From: Phoronis australis
Taxonomy: Eukaryota; Phoronida; Phoronidae
Length of the DNA: 64,000 bases
Direction of reading: 5' to 3'
Assembly (NCBI GenBank): GCA_002633005.1
Contig: NMRA01000004.1
Coordinates: 1,528,049 to 1,592,048, forward strand
Part shown: one piece after another, positions 35,501 to 43,139 of the stretch
Layout: each line of letters begins with the position of its first letter
Numbering within the stretch: position 1 is the stretch's first letter
Made by a program: the position numbers and the translations under genes
The notes under the pieces: generated by a model
The model's database searches: none
The model's input: the letters and a program-made list of their open reading frames with translations, nothing else
Told to the model about the DNA's origin: nothing

Positions 35501-37366
35501 GTAGAACAGCAAACATCAGACATTCAGTTCTTTTAGTGTTGTGAGCATGAATGGAACTCTCCCTTGACAGAATTTTTTGACCATGACTTTTTTATACATT
35601 CACTCCCAATAACTCAAAAAGCTTTGCAACCAAATTCATAATAAACAATGGTCATTTAGTTTTTGACAACATAGGTAAAGTTTAATCATCTATCTGGTGG
35701 TGACCATAACTTGCTGAATTGCCATGATTTCTGTTTTAGAAATTTTGAATGGGTGAACCCTTTAAATTTACCAGTGGTAATTTGATGGCATATAATTATC
35801 ACAAAGAATTTGTAAAAAAGTCCCACTGCCTCAAATTTAAATCCAAATCACTGGTGAATGGTAGGGTCACTGAATGTTGTCCACCAACCACCATGTGGTA
35901 ACATAGCTTTTTTCAGTATGTCGCGGCTATGTCAAATGCATAGTTCACATTTGAACACATTTTCGTGACTGTGGCCTTATTTTATTGTAATTTCTTCAAT
36001 TTAAATCACATGTTTCTTCATGTCTTATTGGCATCGATGCCCACATCTGCTTGAAGGCTGTACATTTTTCAGTTTTGTGCAGACATTGGGCACTTGATTT
36101 TTTCAACCAAATTTGACCTCTACTATTTCTTGGAAACAGTTGAGGAATGCCGTACATGACGTAGACTACAGTTTGCTGCGCCAGCTACACGATTTACTCA
36201 ACATCCTGAGGTCATGCAAAGGCAGTCGAGAGTGTACAATCAAGTTTAAAACAAAGGACAAGTCACATGGTACGTACTTATTTAGTAGGTTAATGTCGAC
36301 ACCTAATCAGGAGTCCGTTTGTCAAAGAATATTGCCTTTTGACTTTTGGGGAAAGACAAGTCTACGAATGGCGCAGTCTGTTTCACAAAATCAGGCGAAG
36401 GCTAAAAATCAGGAAATCTGTTTTAGAACTCTAGATAAAAGTTTCTTGCAGGAAAAGCGAGATCATGCTGTACCACACAATATAATGCGAGTGTAAGGCG
36501 AGTGTTTTGGGACTATACTTGAGATCTTACTAGTGTAACCTAGCAAAACGACTGCCTTGTCAGTGTTTGGTCAGTGAGGTTGGAATGTTTAACATGTATT
36601 ATGCGACAGAATTTACTGTTTTTGTGCCATAAGTGAACATTTCTTGCCTGCGTGACTAATGTCCTGGCTCAGACTAAGTGATTGGTGAACATGTCTATGG
36701 CATAGGGTGTTATGGGGATTATGCTAGCTATAGCCAGAGGACCACTTAATCAAATATTGTGAAAGATATAAAATTTAAACACTAACCAGCACTCAGTAAA
36801 AGGGTTTTGTGTAAATTAGTTATTGTTTTGGTCTTACAGTGAAGAGTAGAATACTCTGTTTGTTGTAATAAAATGTCCAAAACCAATCATTTCCCATTAA
36901 AACCATATTAATTAACCTGTAATGTCATGATACATTGTCATATTCACATACATTGTCATTAAAATCAGTAAAATTGATTCTCACCTGCTTATTAGGATAT
37001 GTAACTTCACATTTCTGTCTAAATACAAACCTGTTTCATCTTCAGTTCATTTGCCTTGTCGAAACTCAGCTTTTAGCTGACTCGTATTCACCCAACAATA
37101 CCCAAACAAAAACCCAAACGTTTACGATAATTCTTTCGAACCTGTAGGGATATTACATCAATAGTGAGGATATTCTGGTGTTCATAGTGTCACGTTACAT
37201 TACACAAGTTGTAAATGACAGTCAGTGCAAAAGAGAAACTAGAGGATTTATGTTGTATATATGTCCCGTGGATAGTAACAATCGCTTGTATTTTCTAGAG
37301 GGTCCCATGGTTGGACCAGGTCCTGTAGATGGCGCTAGACTGGAAGGCTCACCATGGACTTATTGA
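20409..37366 (+). CDS. SULF: Extracellular heparan-sulfate 6-O-endosulfatase (SULF1/2 orthologue), 18 coding exons
   Basis: The enzyme removes 6-O-sulfates from heparan-sulfate chains outside the cell, so tuning Wnt, FGF, BMP and Hedgehog signalling. The spliced product is about 752 residues (vertebrate SULFs are near 870). Residues 1-18 are a signal peptide. [11 protein letters not shown] (48-58) carries the metal-binding Asp pair. CCPSR at 91-95 is the sulfatase signature, in which Cys91 would become formylglycine. [16 protein letters not shown] is the second metal/active-site block. A basic hydrophilic domain with a coiled coil follows, then the cysteine-rich C-terminal domain (FCAC...[18 protein letters not shown]). 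All exon phases join in frame. The hydrophilic domain is about 185 residues against roughly 300 in vertebrates. A start at Met2 (20412) is equally possible. No second sulfatase gene lies in the window. Confidence 0.93.
20650..21449. repeat. Intron 1 tandem satellite, block 1 (ends at N 21450)
   Basis: About four copies of a 118-120 bp unit (GGCTATAAAGTATTAATAT ... GAGCACTGTAAGACTGCC) are followed by a 320-bp flank ending GAGATGAATAC at the N. Confidence 0.8.
21451..22234. repeat. Intron 1 tandem satellite, block 2
   Basis: About four further copies of the same 120-bp unit and the same flank, again ending GAGATGAATAC (about 22234). The paired flanks on both sides of the N suggest an assembly duplication rather than eight genuine units. 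Confidence 0.8.
22502..22741 (+). CDS. SULF: SULF coding exon 2 (formylglycine motif)
   Basis: Acceptor TATTTTGCAG, donor G|GTAAGA, phase 1 at both ends. Codes [20 protein letters not shown], then [14 protein letters not shown] with the modified Cys, and [10 protein letters not shown], one of the best conserved blocks in SULF proteins. Confidence 0.93.
22742..24129. other. Intron 2, first part: no further feature seen
   Basis: Non-coding between exon 2 and the dispersed repeat. Short frames here have no recognised motif. Confidence 0.4.
24130..24955. repeat. Dispersed repeat with terminal hairpin, copy B (interrupted)
   Basis: 24130-24316 and 24869-24955 match copy A at 8468-8750. The middle, about 550 bp, is absent from copy A. 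The terminal hairpin (24891-24932) has two mismatched positions here. Confidence 0.6.
25061..25286 (+). CDS. SULF: SULF coding exon 3
   Basis: Acceptor TTGTTGTAG, donor GAGAA|GTACAG, ending in phase 2. Codes [32 protein letters not shown] and [23 protein letters not shown] is near-invariant in SULFs, and NYT is a potential N-glycosylation site. The donor is weak (GTACAG) but gives the exact conserved join KRQNPEK-PIMMV. Confidence 0.9.
26490..26585 (+). CDS. SULF: SULF coding exon 4
   Basis: Acceptor TACTTCTAG, donor CACAG|GTACTG, phase 2. Codes [20 protein letters not shown]; the [10 protein letters not shown] block carries an active-site His of the sulfatase fold. Confidence 0.92.
26947..27097 (+). 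CDS. SULF: SULF coding exon 5
   Basis: Acceptor ATCTTTCAG, donor GAGAAG|GTGACT, phase 0. Codes [17 protein letters not shown], then [19 protein letters not shown], which matches the vertebrate RKRLQTLMSVDDSVE block. Confidence 0.92.
27545..27720 (+). CDS. SULF: SULF coding exon 6 (second metal site)
   Basis: Acceptor TGTTTAAG, donor GTAAG|GTAATG, phase 2. Codes [40 protein letters not shown] and [11 protein letters not shown]. The Asp-His pair and Lys belong to the sulfatase active site. Confidence 0.93.
27860..28210. repeat. Possible dispersed repeat in intron 6
   Basis: Phrases such as TCTCAAAAACTGCTTAACAG followed by ATGATAAAACTTGGCA resemble a type of short repeat seen across invertebrate genomes. 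No second copy in this window confirms it. Confidence 0.25.
28837..28965 (+). CDS. SULF: SULF coding exon 7
   Basis: Acceptor CTTGTCAAG, donor AACAA|GTGAGT, phase 2. Codes [20 protein letters not shown] and [12 protein letters not shown]; the NIDLAPTILDIAG-type block closes the sulfatase domain core. Confidence 0.92.
29120..29353 (-). repeat. tRNA-derived SINE in intron 7
   Basis: On the minus strand, from 29353, the sequence has an A box (TGTGGCCTAGTGGG) and a B box (GGATTCGAGTCCC) in tRNA spacing, with complementary ends GTGTGGCCTAGTGG / CCACTAGGTTACAC. The SINE body would run leftward to about 29120. Confidence 0.5.
29553..29615 (+). CDS. SULF: SULF coding exon 8
   Basis: 63 bases, acceptor TTTAAAG, donor GAGG|GTAAGT after two bases of a Gly codon, phase 2. 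Codes [20 protein letters not shown], equivalent to the vertebrate K-x-x-W-R-x-x-F-L-V-E-R-G segment. Confidence 0.85.
30915..31035 (+). CDS. SULF: SULF coding exon 9 (start of hydrophilic domain)
   Basis: Acceptor TTTATTTAG, donor CCAG|GTACGT, phase 0. Codes a charged stretch ([14 protein letters not shown]) and [15 protein letters not shown], matching the vertebrate C-x-x-A-x-Y-x-x-x-C-x-x-P-G-Q pattern. Confidence 0.88.
31310..31420 (+). CDS. SULF: SULF coding exon 10 (3' end uncertain)
   Basis: Acceptor CTTCTTGCAG. Codes [20 protein letters not shown] and QCVCPKS, like the vertebrate KWQCIEDTSGKLRIHKC segment. Two phase-0 donors are possible: after 31420 (CCCAG|GTGCAA) or after 31450 (GTAGG|GTATTG), the latter adding ten residues ending TKRGR. 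Confidence 0.8.
31733..31770 (+). repeat. Truncated SINE tail copy
   Basis: GGCTCCTGATTTTTCTGTG followed by T-rich sequence repeats the tail that follows the tRNA-like unit at 32010. Confidence 0.45.
31940..32012 (+). repeat. tRNA-Thr-like unit heading a SINE (intron 10)
   Basis: A full cloverleaf can be drawn: acceptor TCCTCAG/TTGGGGG, D arm GTTT/GAGC, anticodon arm CTAGA/TCAAG with one mismatch, and T arm TGTGG/CCCAG with two mismatches. The A box is TAGTTTAGTGG and the B box GGTTCGATTCC. The loop is CCGGTAG, so the anticodon would be GGT (Thr), but position 33 is C instead of U. Stem mismatches, the C33 and the repeated tail after it mark it as a SINE head, not a working tRNA. Confidence 0.6.
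32013..32160 (+). repeat. SINE body following the tRNA-like unit
   Basis: Starts CTCCTGATTTTTCTGTG, also present at 31735. The end is uncertain. Confidence 0.35.
32531..32573 (+). CDS. SULF: SULF coding exon 11 (43-bp microexon)
   Basis: Acceptor GTTTTTGCAG, donor ACTG|GTAAGT, phase 0 to phase 1. Codes [14 protein letters not shown], a basic stretch of the hydrophilic domain. Similarity to vertebrates is weak here; the call rests on strong splice sites and on restoring frame with exon 12. Confidence 0.7.
32673..32818 (+). CDS. SULF: SULF coding exon 12 (coiled coil)
   Basis: Acceptor GGTTTTCAG, donor TTGAAA|GTAAGT, phase 0. Codes [20 protein letters not shown] and [20 protein letters not shown]. 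It matches the vertebrate segment with two Cys followed by YIDKEIEALQDKIKNL, a coiled-coil helix. Confidence 0.88.
33125..33219 (+). CDS. SULF: SULF coding exon 13
   Basis: Acceptor CATTGCAG, donor CGAGT|GTAAGT, phase 2. Codes [20 protein letters not shown] and [11 protein letters not shown], matching the vertebrate REVRGHLKRRKPEECSC stretch. Confidence 0.85.
33785..34062. mobile_element. Possible MITE in intron 13
   Basis: GTTCACA near the left end (about 33782) is inverted as TGTGAACA at about 34052-34059, and GTTCACATC recurs inside. It has non-coding content with GGGTTTAA and CCCGGGTT motifs. Weak. Confidence 0.25.
34152..34186 (+). CDS. SULF: SULF coding exon 14 (35-bp microexon)
   Basis: Acceptor TGTATTTCAG, donor TATG|GTGAGT, ending phase 1. 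Codes [11 protein letters not shown], the equivalent of the vertebrate NRRRKKERKEKRRQRK cluster that binds heparan sulfate and the cell surface. Confidence 0.8.
34564..34665 (+). CDS. SULF: SULF coding exon 15
   Basis: Acceptor TTGACCAG, donor GCGCT|GTATGT, phase 1. Codes [13 protein letters not shown] and [12 protein letters not shown]-x-L-P-G-x-x-C and HW-x-T-x-P-x-W are conserved in the SULF C-terminal domain. Confidence 0.9.
34987..35129 (+). CDS. SULF: SULF coding exon 16
   Basis: Acceptor CGTTGTAG, donor CCAG|GTAGGT, phase 0. Codes [19 protein letters not shown] and [15 protein letters not shown], then [10 protein letters not shown]. This is the most conserved block of the C-terminal domain. 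Confidence 0.93.
35130..36139. other. SULF intron 16: no feature seen
   Basis: AT-rich intron without recognised repeat or exon. Confidence 0.4.
36140..36269 (+). CDS. SULF: SULF coding exon 17
   Basis: Acceptor GGAAACAG, donor CACATG|GTACGT, phase 1. Codes [20 protein letters not shown] and [10 protein letters not shown], matching the vertebrate T-V-x-x-V-E-x-x-x-L-x-Q-L-H-x-x-L and L-R-S-C-x-G pattern. Reading on through the donor stays open to 36496, but that extension has no similarity. Confidence 0.88.
37299..37366 (+). CDS. SULF: SULF terminal coding exon 18
   Basis: Acceptor TTTTCTAG; codes [20 protein letters not shown] and TY, stop TGA at 37364-37366. The L-E-G-S-P-W ending resembles the vertebrate L-W-D-G-W-E-G end only loosely, but frame and splice site fit. 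Confidence 0.75.
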
Positions 37367-38245
37367 TCATCAAGCATGTAACTGTTGACTATGGGATGAA
37401 TCATCACATTTAAGGTTATGTAGGACCTTATGAACAAGCCTGTCATTGCTTCTCTTGTGTCAGTAAAAATTTCTTTTTGAGGGCATCTTCCATCTTCCTC
37501 ACTTTTGAACAATGAACCTTGAGTGACAATGTTACACTGGTGTTTTTAATTTGAGTAAAAAAGTTTTTCTATTAATGCATTTCCATAATTTTTGGTAAGG
37601 AATTCATCAGTGTAGGCCATGCTTTTTAGTTTAGAGGTTTGTGGAAAGTTTTAACTTGAGAAAAATGCATTTTTGTATGGAAGATTTTTTTACATTTAGG
37701 CACCAACTTTAATTTATATTTCTAAATGAGTTAGAGATATGGCCAATAATTTTGCAAAATAGGTTCAGTGTCCAAAATTAAAAAGAATTACTGTAGTAAG
37801 TGTTTCTGGATTGTTTGAAGTACTGAAAGATATTTGTTTTCATTTGTGATCTGATTTTGACTGTTACTTGCCCTTGAACAATACTTTAATTAAGTAAAAA
37901 TTTTTCATTTATTCTGCGCACACATATATTTTTGTCATATAGCATTTTAGTGCTTAGTGTCCTGTTGACGTATACTTATGACCTATGTTCCATTTGCAGT
38001 GCTATTCAAAAGGTCAGTAGAATTATGTTGAAATGTGTGGTACTCATTTATCATTAATTCATTTTGATTTAGTATTTTTCCAAGTGACTTAACATTTCTA
38101 GTTTTTTATGATTCGACAATGTGCAGGTTGAAGCTCGTGATCTATGTTTTTGGCCATTGTCAGTCAGTTGTTAAACTTGTGTAGCTTGTGTTTCATGTTC
38201 TTTTTGTACTGATGTTAAATAAAATTCACTATTCTCTACTTTTCT
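37367..38245 (+). other. SULF: SULF 3' UTR
   Basis: AT-rich sequence ends with AATAAA at 38218-38223, about 850 bases after the stop. ATTTA-like motifs are present. A MITE begins at 38253, just past the expected cleavage site. Confidence 0.6.
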
Positions 38246-38252
38246 GTTAAAC

Positions 38253-38382
38253 CAGGGGTGGATCCAGGGTTTTTTAAAAAGGGGGTTGAAGTTAACAATT
38301 TGAAAATTCTAGATTTGATATTGCTAAAATCAAGGGGAAAATGGGAGGGTCCCGACCCCTTAATCTCCCTGGATCTGCCTAT
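38253..38382. mobile_element. Short MITE with GGATCCAGG inverted ends
   Basis: Starts CAGGGGTGGATCCAGGG and ends CCCTGGATCTGCCT, imperfect inverted copies about 130 bp apart; the inside is G-run, AT-rich and C-run. Same terminus type as at 1025. Confidence 0.6.
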
Positions 38383-38960
38383 GTAAACCGTCTAAAACAT
38401 CATTTATCTGTAGTTTGAAGTTTTATGGGCCTCAGAAACAGCATGCAATGAAATTTTAAACATGAAACTCTATACAACCCAGTTTTTGTTTGTTTTTTTG
38501 TTTTTGTTTTTCATATAGCAACTGCTATTGAATGCTGCACTGACTTCTGCTGATTCTAGCTTTCTCAGAGTCCTTTCATAAGTTCATAATAACACATGCT
38601 GTTTTACAGGCACACAATACAACAGCTGCCCAATATTTATGAAAGTCAAGCATGATTTGCATTTTTGTATGCATTTGTTTCTAGGCTGTTAAGTGACACC
38701 ATGCACGAAAAAGAAGGCACAAAATTAGTGTTATAGTTGTTATGTTTGTTTGAACCTTAGTAAGGGGTGTTGTTTTGTTCTAGTAGGTGGATTAGCTCTT
38801 GAGTACTGCTGGTGTTGAGCTCTTGCTATGATGAATTGTCTCAAAGGTGCTTTGTCTCTGAAATTGCAGATTTTTGGATGGAAAGTTGGTTGCTCTGCAA
38901 CCAGATTTTAAACCATAGTAGTTGCTGTGGCAAAAAAGTCTGGTTAGCACACCACCTGTA
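38383..38960. other. Non-coding stretch
   Basis: No gene or repeat recognised apart from a T-rich run near 38485-38510. Confidence 0.35.
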
Positions 38961-38964
38961 GCCA

Positions 38965-39060
38965 CATCAGGTGACCTAATAAATATAAGTCTGAAAAGAT
39001 TTCTGCCCCAACCCGACTCGAACCTGGAACCTTTAGCTAAGATTTACATATTTATGTATA
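38965..39060 (-). repeat. tRNA-derived SINE remnant
   Basis: Minus strand reads AGCTAAAGGTTCCAGGTTCG, then AGTCGGGTTGGGG, a B-box-like element (GGTTCGAGTC). The A-box side is eroded. Confidence 0.35.
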
Positions 39061-39082
39061 TATATAGTAGTTACTAAATGAG

Positions 39083-39106
39083 GATATATATATATATATA
39101 TATATC
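39083..39106. repeat. (TA)n microsatellite
   Basis: Uninterrupted alternating A and T of about 24 bases next to a looser TATATA stretch. Confidence 0.85.
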
Positions 39107-39109
39107 ACT

Positions 39110-42100
39110 TTTCTATGGCTGTAATGGAGGGATCAAAGGCGCACCATGTTCGGGTGTCTTCCTGTTTTAATCCCACTTTAGGCTCTGTTGCTGTGGTTGT
39201 AAAATAATGACACATTTTTTCCAAGACTAAACTCTTTCTATATTTTTCAGCTCCATCAAGTTAATGTTTCTTTGGATTGATGCTATAGCTAAAATCACCA
39301 TCTATTGGCTTACCCATGTGCCTATGTTTGAAAAAAATCTGAATATAGACCCCTGGGTCTATTTTCAAAGCTGCAGTTAAAAATTTGTACGTTTATAGAT
39401 TTTCCCTAAATGAGTTGTCCGCCTCTATTGTCAAGCAACTGGAGGCTTTAGGAGAAACGGCGGATTTCAAGGTATCATAGCATGTCGTTTCTTTTGGATT
39501 ATCTGCAAACCACAAATCTTAGGAAATGATACAATAAATTCTCTTAATTTCACGTATTTGTCCTCGTAGTCGCTGGTACATTTTCTATTAATTTATAGGA
39601 ACTATTTTTCAAAAGTACGGCTGGGCTTACATTTGGGCTTCCTGCTGAAAGGTTAAAATATTCCATTTTCCAATGTTCTGTCTGAGAGTTTCTATTGGAA
39701 ATCCCCTGTAATATCTCCATTTATCTTTTAACAGCATGCGCGCACCCAGCCTGAAATATAGGTTAGCTCGAATTTCTCGACATGGGGACCATTTACTGAT
39801 CAAAATCAACGAGGACTGTGTCCTTTGTGGACTTCAGTGTCGTTTACTCGGCCTTTTTTCACTCAGGCGGACCTTTTTGCCCAGTTCGCCAAATTGGGAA
39901 ATTGCCCCCCCCCCCCGGGTGCGCCCATGGATAGACTTCATAACTATCTCTGCTGATGGACTTGCTGGATCAAACTATCGGGTTCTCAGCATACATTGTG
40001 CTTTCCTTTCGCAGCCACCTTGCCATTTCTCGGTAAAACTTTCAATATTAAAGTTTTTAACACCTGATAAATAAATGCTGCAGCTTTGCTGTTCATTGAA
40101 AATTGAATGGAGACTTTTATTTCACATTTTCATTACCTTGTGTCTGTTTTACATTTCATCGTGTTTATCCAACCATTTCGTATTGTATAATGTATATTTC
40201 ATAAACATTCTTAAAGTATGCACTGCTAACGGTGGTTAGAGTTTGTCTTTGCCCTTTTTTATTGTCAGTTTTGTCAGGTCACAATCCTGGACTTTTGATT
40301 ACTGTGATCTGAGAGAAAATTTTGAAATAAGTAGTTATACTTTTCTTGTGTCGTTTCTCAATTTTGCTACTAATAAACTTTTAAATGCTTCATACATTAT
40401 TGTTAATTCTATGAAGATTAATCCTCTTCACGCTCTTTAATACATGACCACTCGGAGCGACAATTTGTCACCACTCACTTGGACTACTTGTCTTTGATTT
40501 TTGTTGGTTTTACATGACACTGAAGTTGGAAGTGATCACGACAAGTTTTCCGGGGCAATATTAACTCGCTCTATCTCTAAAAGCGACGACTGGTTGTTGA
40601 CGGCCACAAAATTGCGTTACGTATGCAATTTCTTTCGATGACAAGTCAATTTTACTGCCGTGTTATGTAATGAGCAACGATTTTTAGGTCGAAGAGTCAC
40701 TACTGGTAATTAAAATTACCCGCGTAGTTATGCCCGTAATATTCCATGCATGTGTACCGTATTGGCAAACGCCGCCTGGAGGTAAACCATAATGCTTCTT
40801 TACCTAGTGGCTTTTTTCTACATACTGTGAAGTACCAGGCACAACACATTCAAGATTGTCGAAAATTACTGAAATGGGTACATAAGACAATACCAAAATG
40901 AATTACTCAAAAACTATTCAACACAATTTCGCCAACACCCTCTCCTTTACAGGCTACAGGGATATGCAAGCGCCATGGCGCCTCTCGAGAAGTGTTGTTT
41001 ATTTAAACAGAAATCTTGAAAGAAGCATTAAGATGTTGCATATTTTAGGCCTAAGTCTTTTGCCAGGTTACAAAAATACGACCCATAGTGTTACAGTGAA
41101 GGAGCATTAGAATTAACCTCAACAAAGAACAAATTTCTGCCACGATTCCGGCGAAAAGATGTCTTTCAGAATGCTGCAGCTATTAGGATGGTTCACAATA
41201 TTCATTCCCTGGCTCAGTTATATTCAATATCTTTGTTCTAATACTATTTTGTCATCTACAGTATTCATGTTCCACTTACAGTTATGCTAATAAGACATCG
41301 TGTGCGGTAATGGGGTTTATATTAACAATAAGCTTTTGAATGCAAATTATAAAATTAGCGTCAAGTACTTTCTGAAAGCAGAATTGAGGGTGTAAAATTT
41401 AACTTTGGATTTTCTTCCATATTCTGTCACTGACTGGGTCGCGTAACAATTTATTCCAGGCAGACACGCTGTCACAGTTGTCAACTAATTTTGTGTAACT
41501 TTTATTTTTTGAAACGTAAAATACTCATTTCCCGTAGTCAGTATTTGAAAGTTAACCCGACCAGTGAGGTTCCAAAATGTTACCAATTTTCCCAGGTTAC
41601 AAATAACCGCAACTAGATGCTAGGCCAAGGGTGCTGGTGATTTTGCCGTTTCAATGAATTTGTTGCACTAAAATGGTGTATGTGAAGCCTCTTCTTATGA
41701 ACTTGAATGACAGACTTCCAAGATACTGCCTACAAACCATGAGAAACTTCTTGGGAGTTGTGATCTATCAGATACAAACTTAGCCTAGTACTTCCACAAA
41801 AGTGCCCTTTCATTCCCTGTATGGATCTGACTGCGTCAAAGCCAATGTTCTTGCCCATACATGAAATTTTGAGGTCTTTAGTGATTAAGGTAGAATGTTT
41901 CTATCAACGTTTATTGAGCGGAACCTTTAAAATCTCATTAAACATACTGAGAAACCTTGGTGTAAACTTAAAGTCGATCGGCACTTTGTGATCTGTCGAG
42001 TATCATTCCCGGTGTTCTCAGTATATTCAATAAACTCGGACGTCCGTATTTATGCCCGCCAAACAACTTTAGTAGCTATAATGAAAGTTTGAGTCACTTG

Positions 42101-42985
42101 AACCCGTGTCATCTTCTCTCTCAAATTAGAAGTAATTGAACTTACATATCATTGCAGGCCAGCAGCCAAATCACGACGATTCAAGCACGATGGCCGTCGT
42201 AGGCATGCAAACACGCTGACGTTGCTTTGAACGCGTAAACCAAATACACCAGTACATGTAGCTCATTTATCGCGTACTTTAAAAAAATTTAAAAATCGCG
42301 AGTCGTGATGAAACCGGCATACCTTTTGATTTACACTTTTTATTTCTGCAATTGGCCTCTTAACTTATTCACTTTATCTGAGAATTGTTTTGTGGTCTGA
42401 TCCAAGAGCGATATAGTAGATTACGTCCGTTATTTACAGACTCAGAGAGATAAGTCAACCCATTTGTCACATTCGGACACGATTCTGGTAATTTTCAAGG
42501 CAAGATTTGAGCACCTAATTATCCATGCTCATCTTCATAAAGAATTGTTAAAATGTGCTTAGCTTATTGGGCAGAGTAGGCCTATACGGATCAGTTGATT
42601 TCTGCTGACATGAATACAAGACACGACGCAAGTTTTCCGTACATACGAGATCACGCTAAAACGACAAAAATTAAAAAATCTCAAGTGTGAAAAAACAAAA
42701 AAAATGTCGAAACTGAACGACCCCTGATAAAAAGGCCTACTCCCACTTCTCAAACAGCAACTCAATTACCGATTACCTTTGTGTGCTTAACTCACACTTT
42801 CTCTTTGTAAGGTGTGGCGCTTTAGGGTTATCCACCGGAACCAGCACTCAGCAGTGGCTGATGATTTCGGCCGCGCTCTCACAGTGAGTCCCGCGGTCAC
42901 TAGCTCGGCCTCTCGGCCACTCATATTGACAAGATGCCAGCAGGCATTTATCAAAAATTGCTGAGCAACCTCCTATTGTGGTGCC
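39110..42985. other. Long non-coding stretch
   Basis: Open frames at 39736-40074 and elsewhere are short and have no recognised motif or convincing splice pattern. A C-run lies at about 39905-39917. No host gene supported. Confidence 0.3.
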
Positions 42986-42988
42986 AGG

Positions 42989-43130
42989 CAGTGGCAGATC
43001 GATCTACGTTTTCAGTAAGGGGGGGGGGGTTTAGCACTTCCCGCAAAGGTCGAATCCGAGGCGCGTGGCGCCGAGCGGGGGTGGTCAGAAGGAGGGTTGA
43101 CCCCCTCCCGTGTAAGACATTTTTTGTTTT
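42989..43130 (+). mobile_element. MITE end, family copy 2 (ends at N 43131)
   Basis: CAGTGGCAGATCGATCTACG, TTTTCAGTAAGG, a G-run, GCGTGGCGCCGAG and ACATTTTTTGTTTT occur in the same order as on the minus strand at 7177-7080. It has about 40 extra bases inside and a short GATC duplication at the end. Confidence 0.6.
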
Positions 43131-43139
43131 NACCTATTG

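Noticed and set aside
36113-36496. Reading SULF exon 17 through its donor to a stop at 36497
   Set aside because: The donor CACATG|GTACGT gives an in-frame join to exon 18, and the read-through residues have no similarity to SULF.
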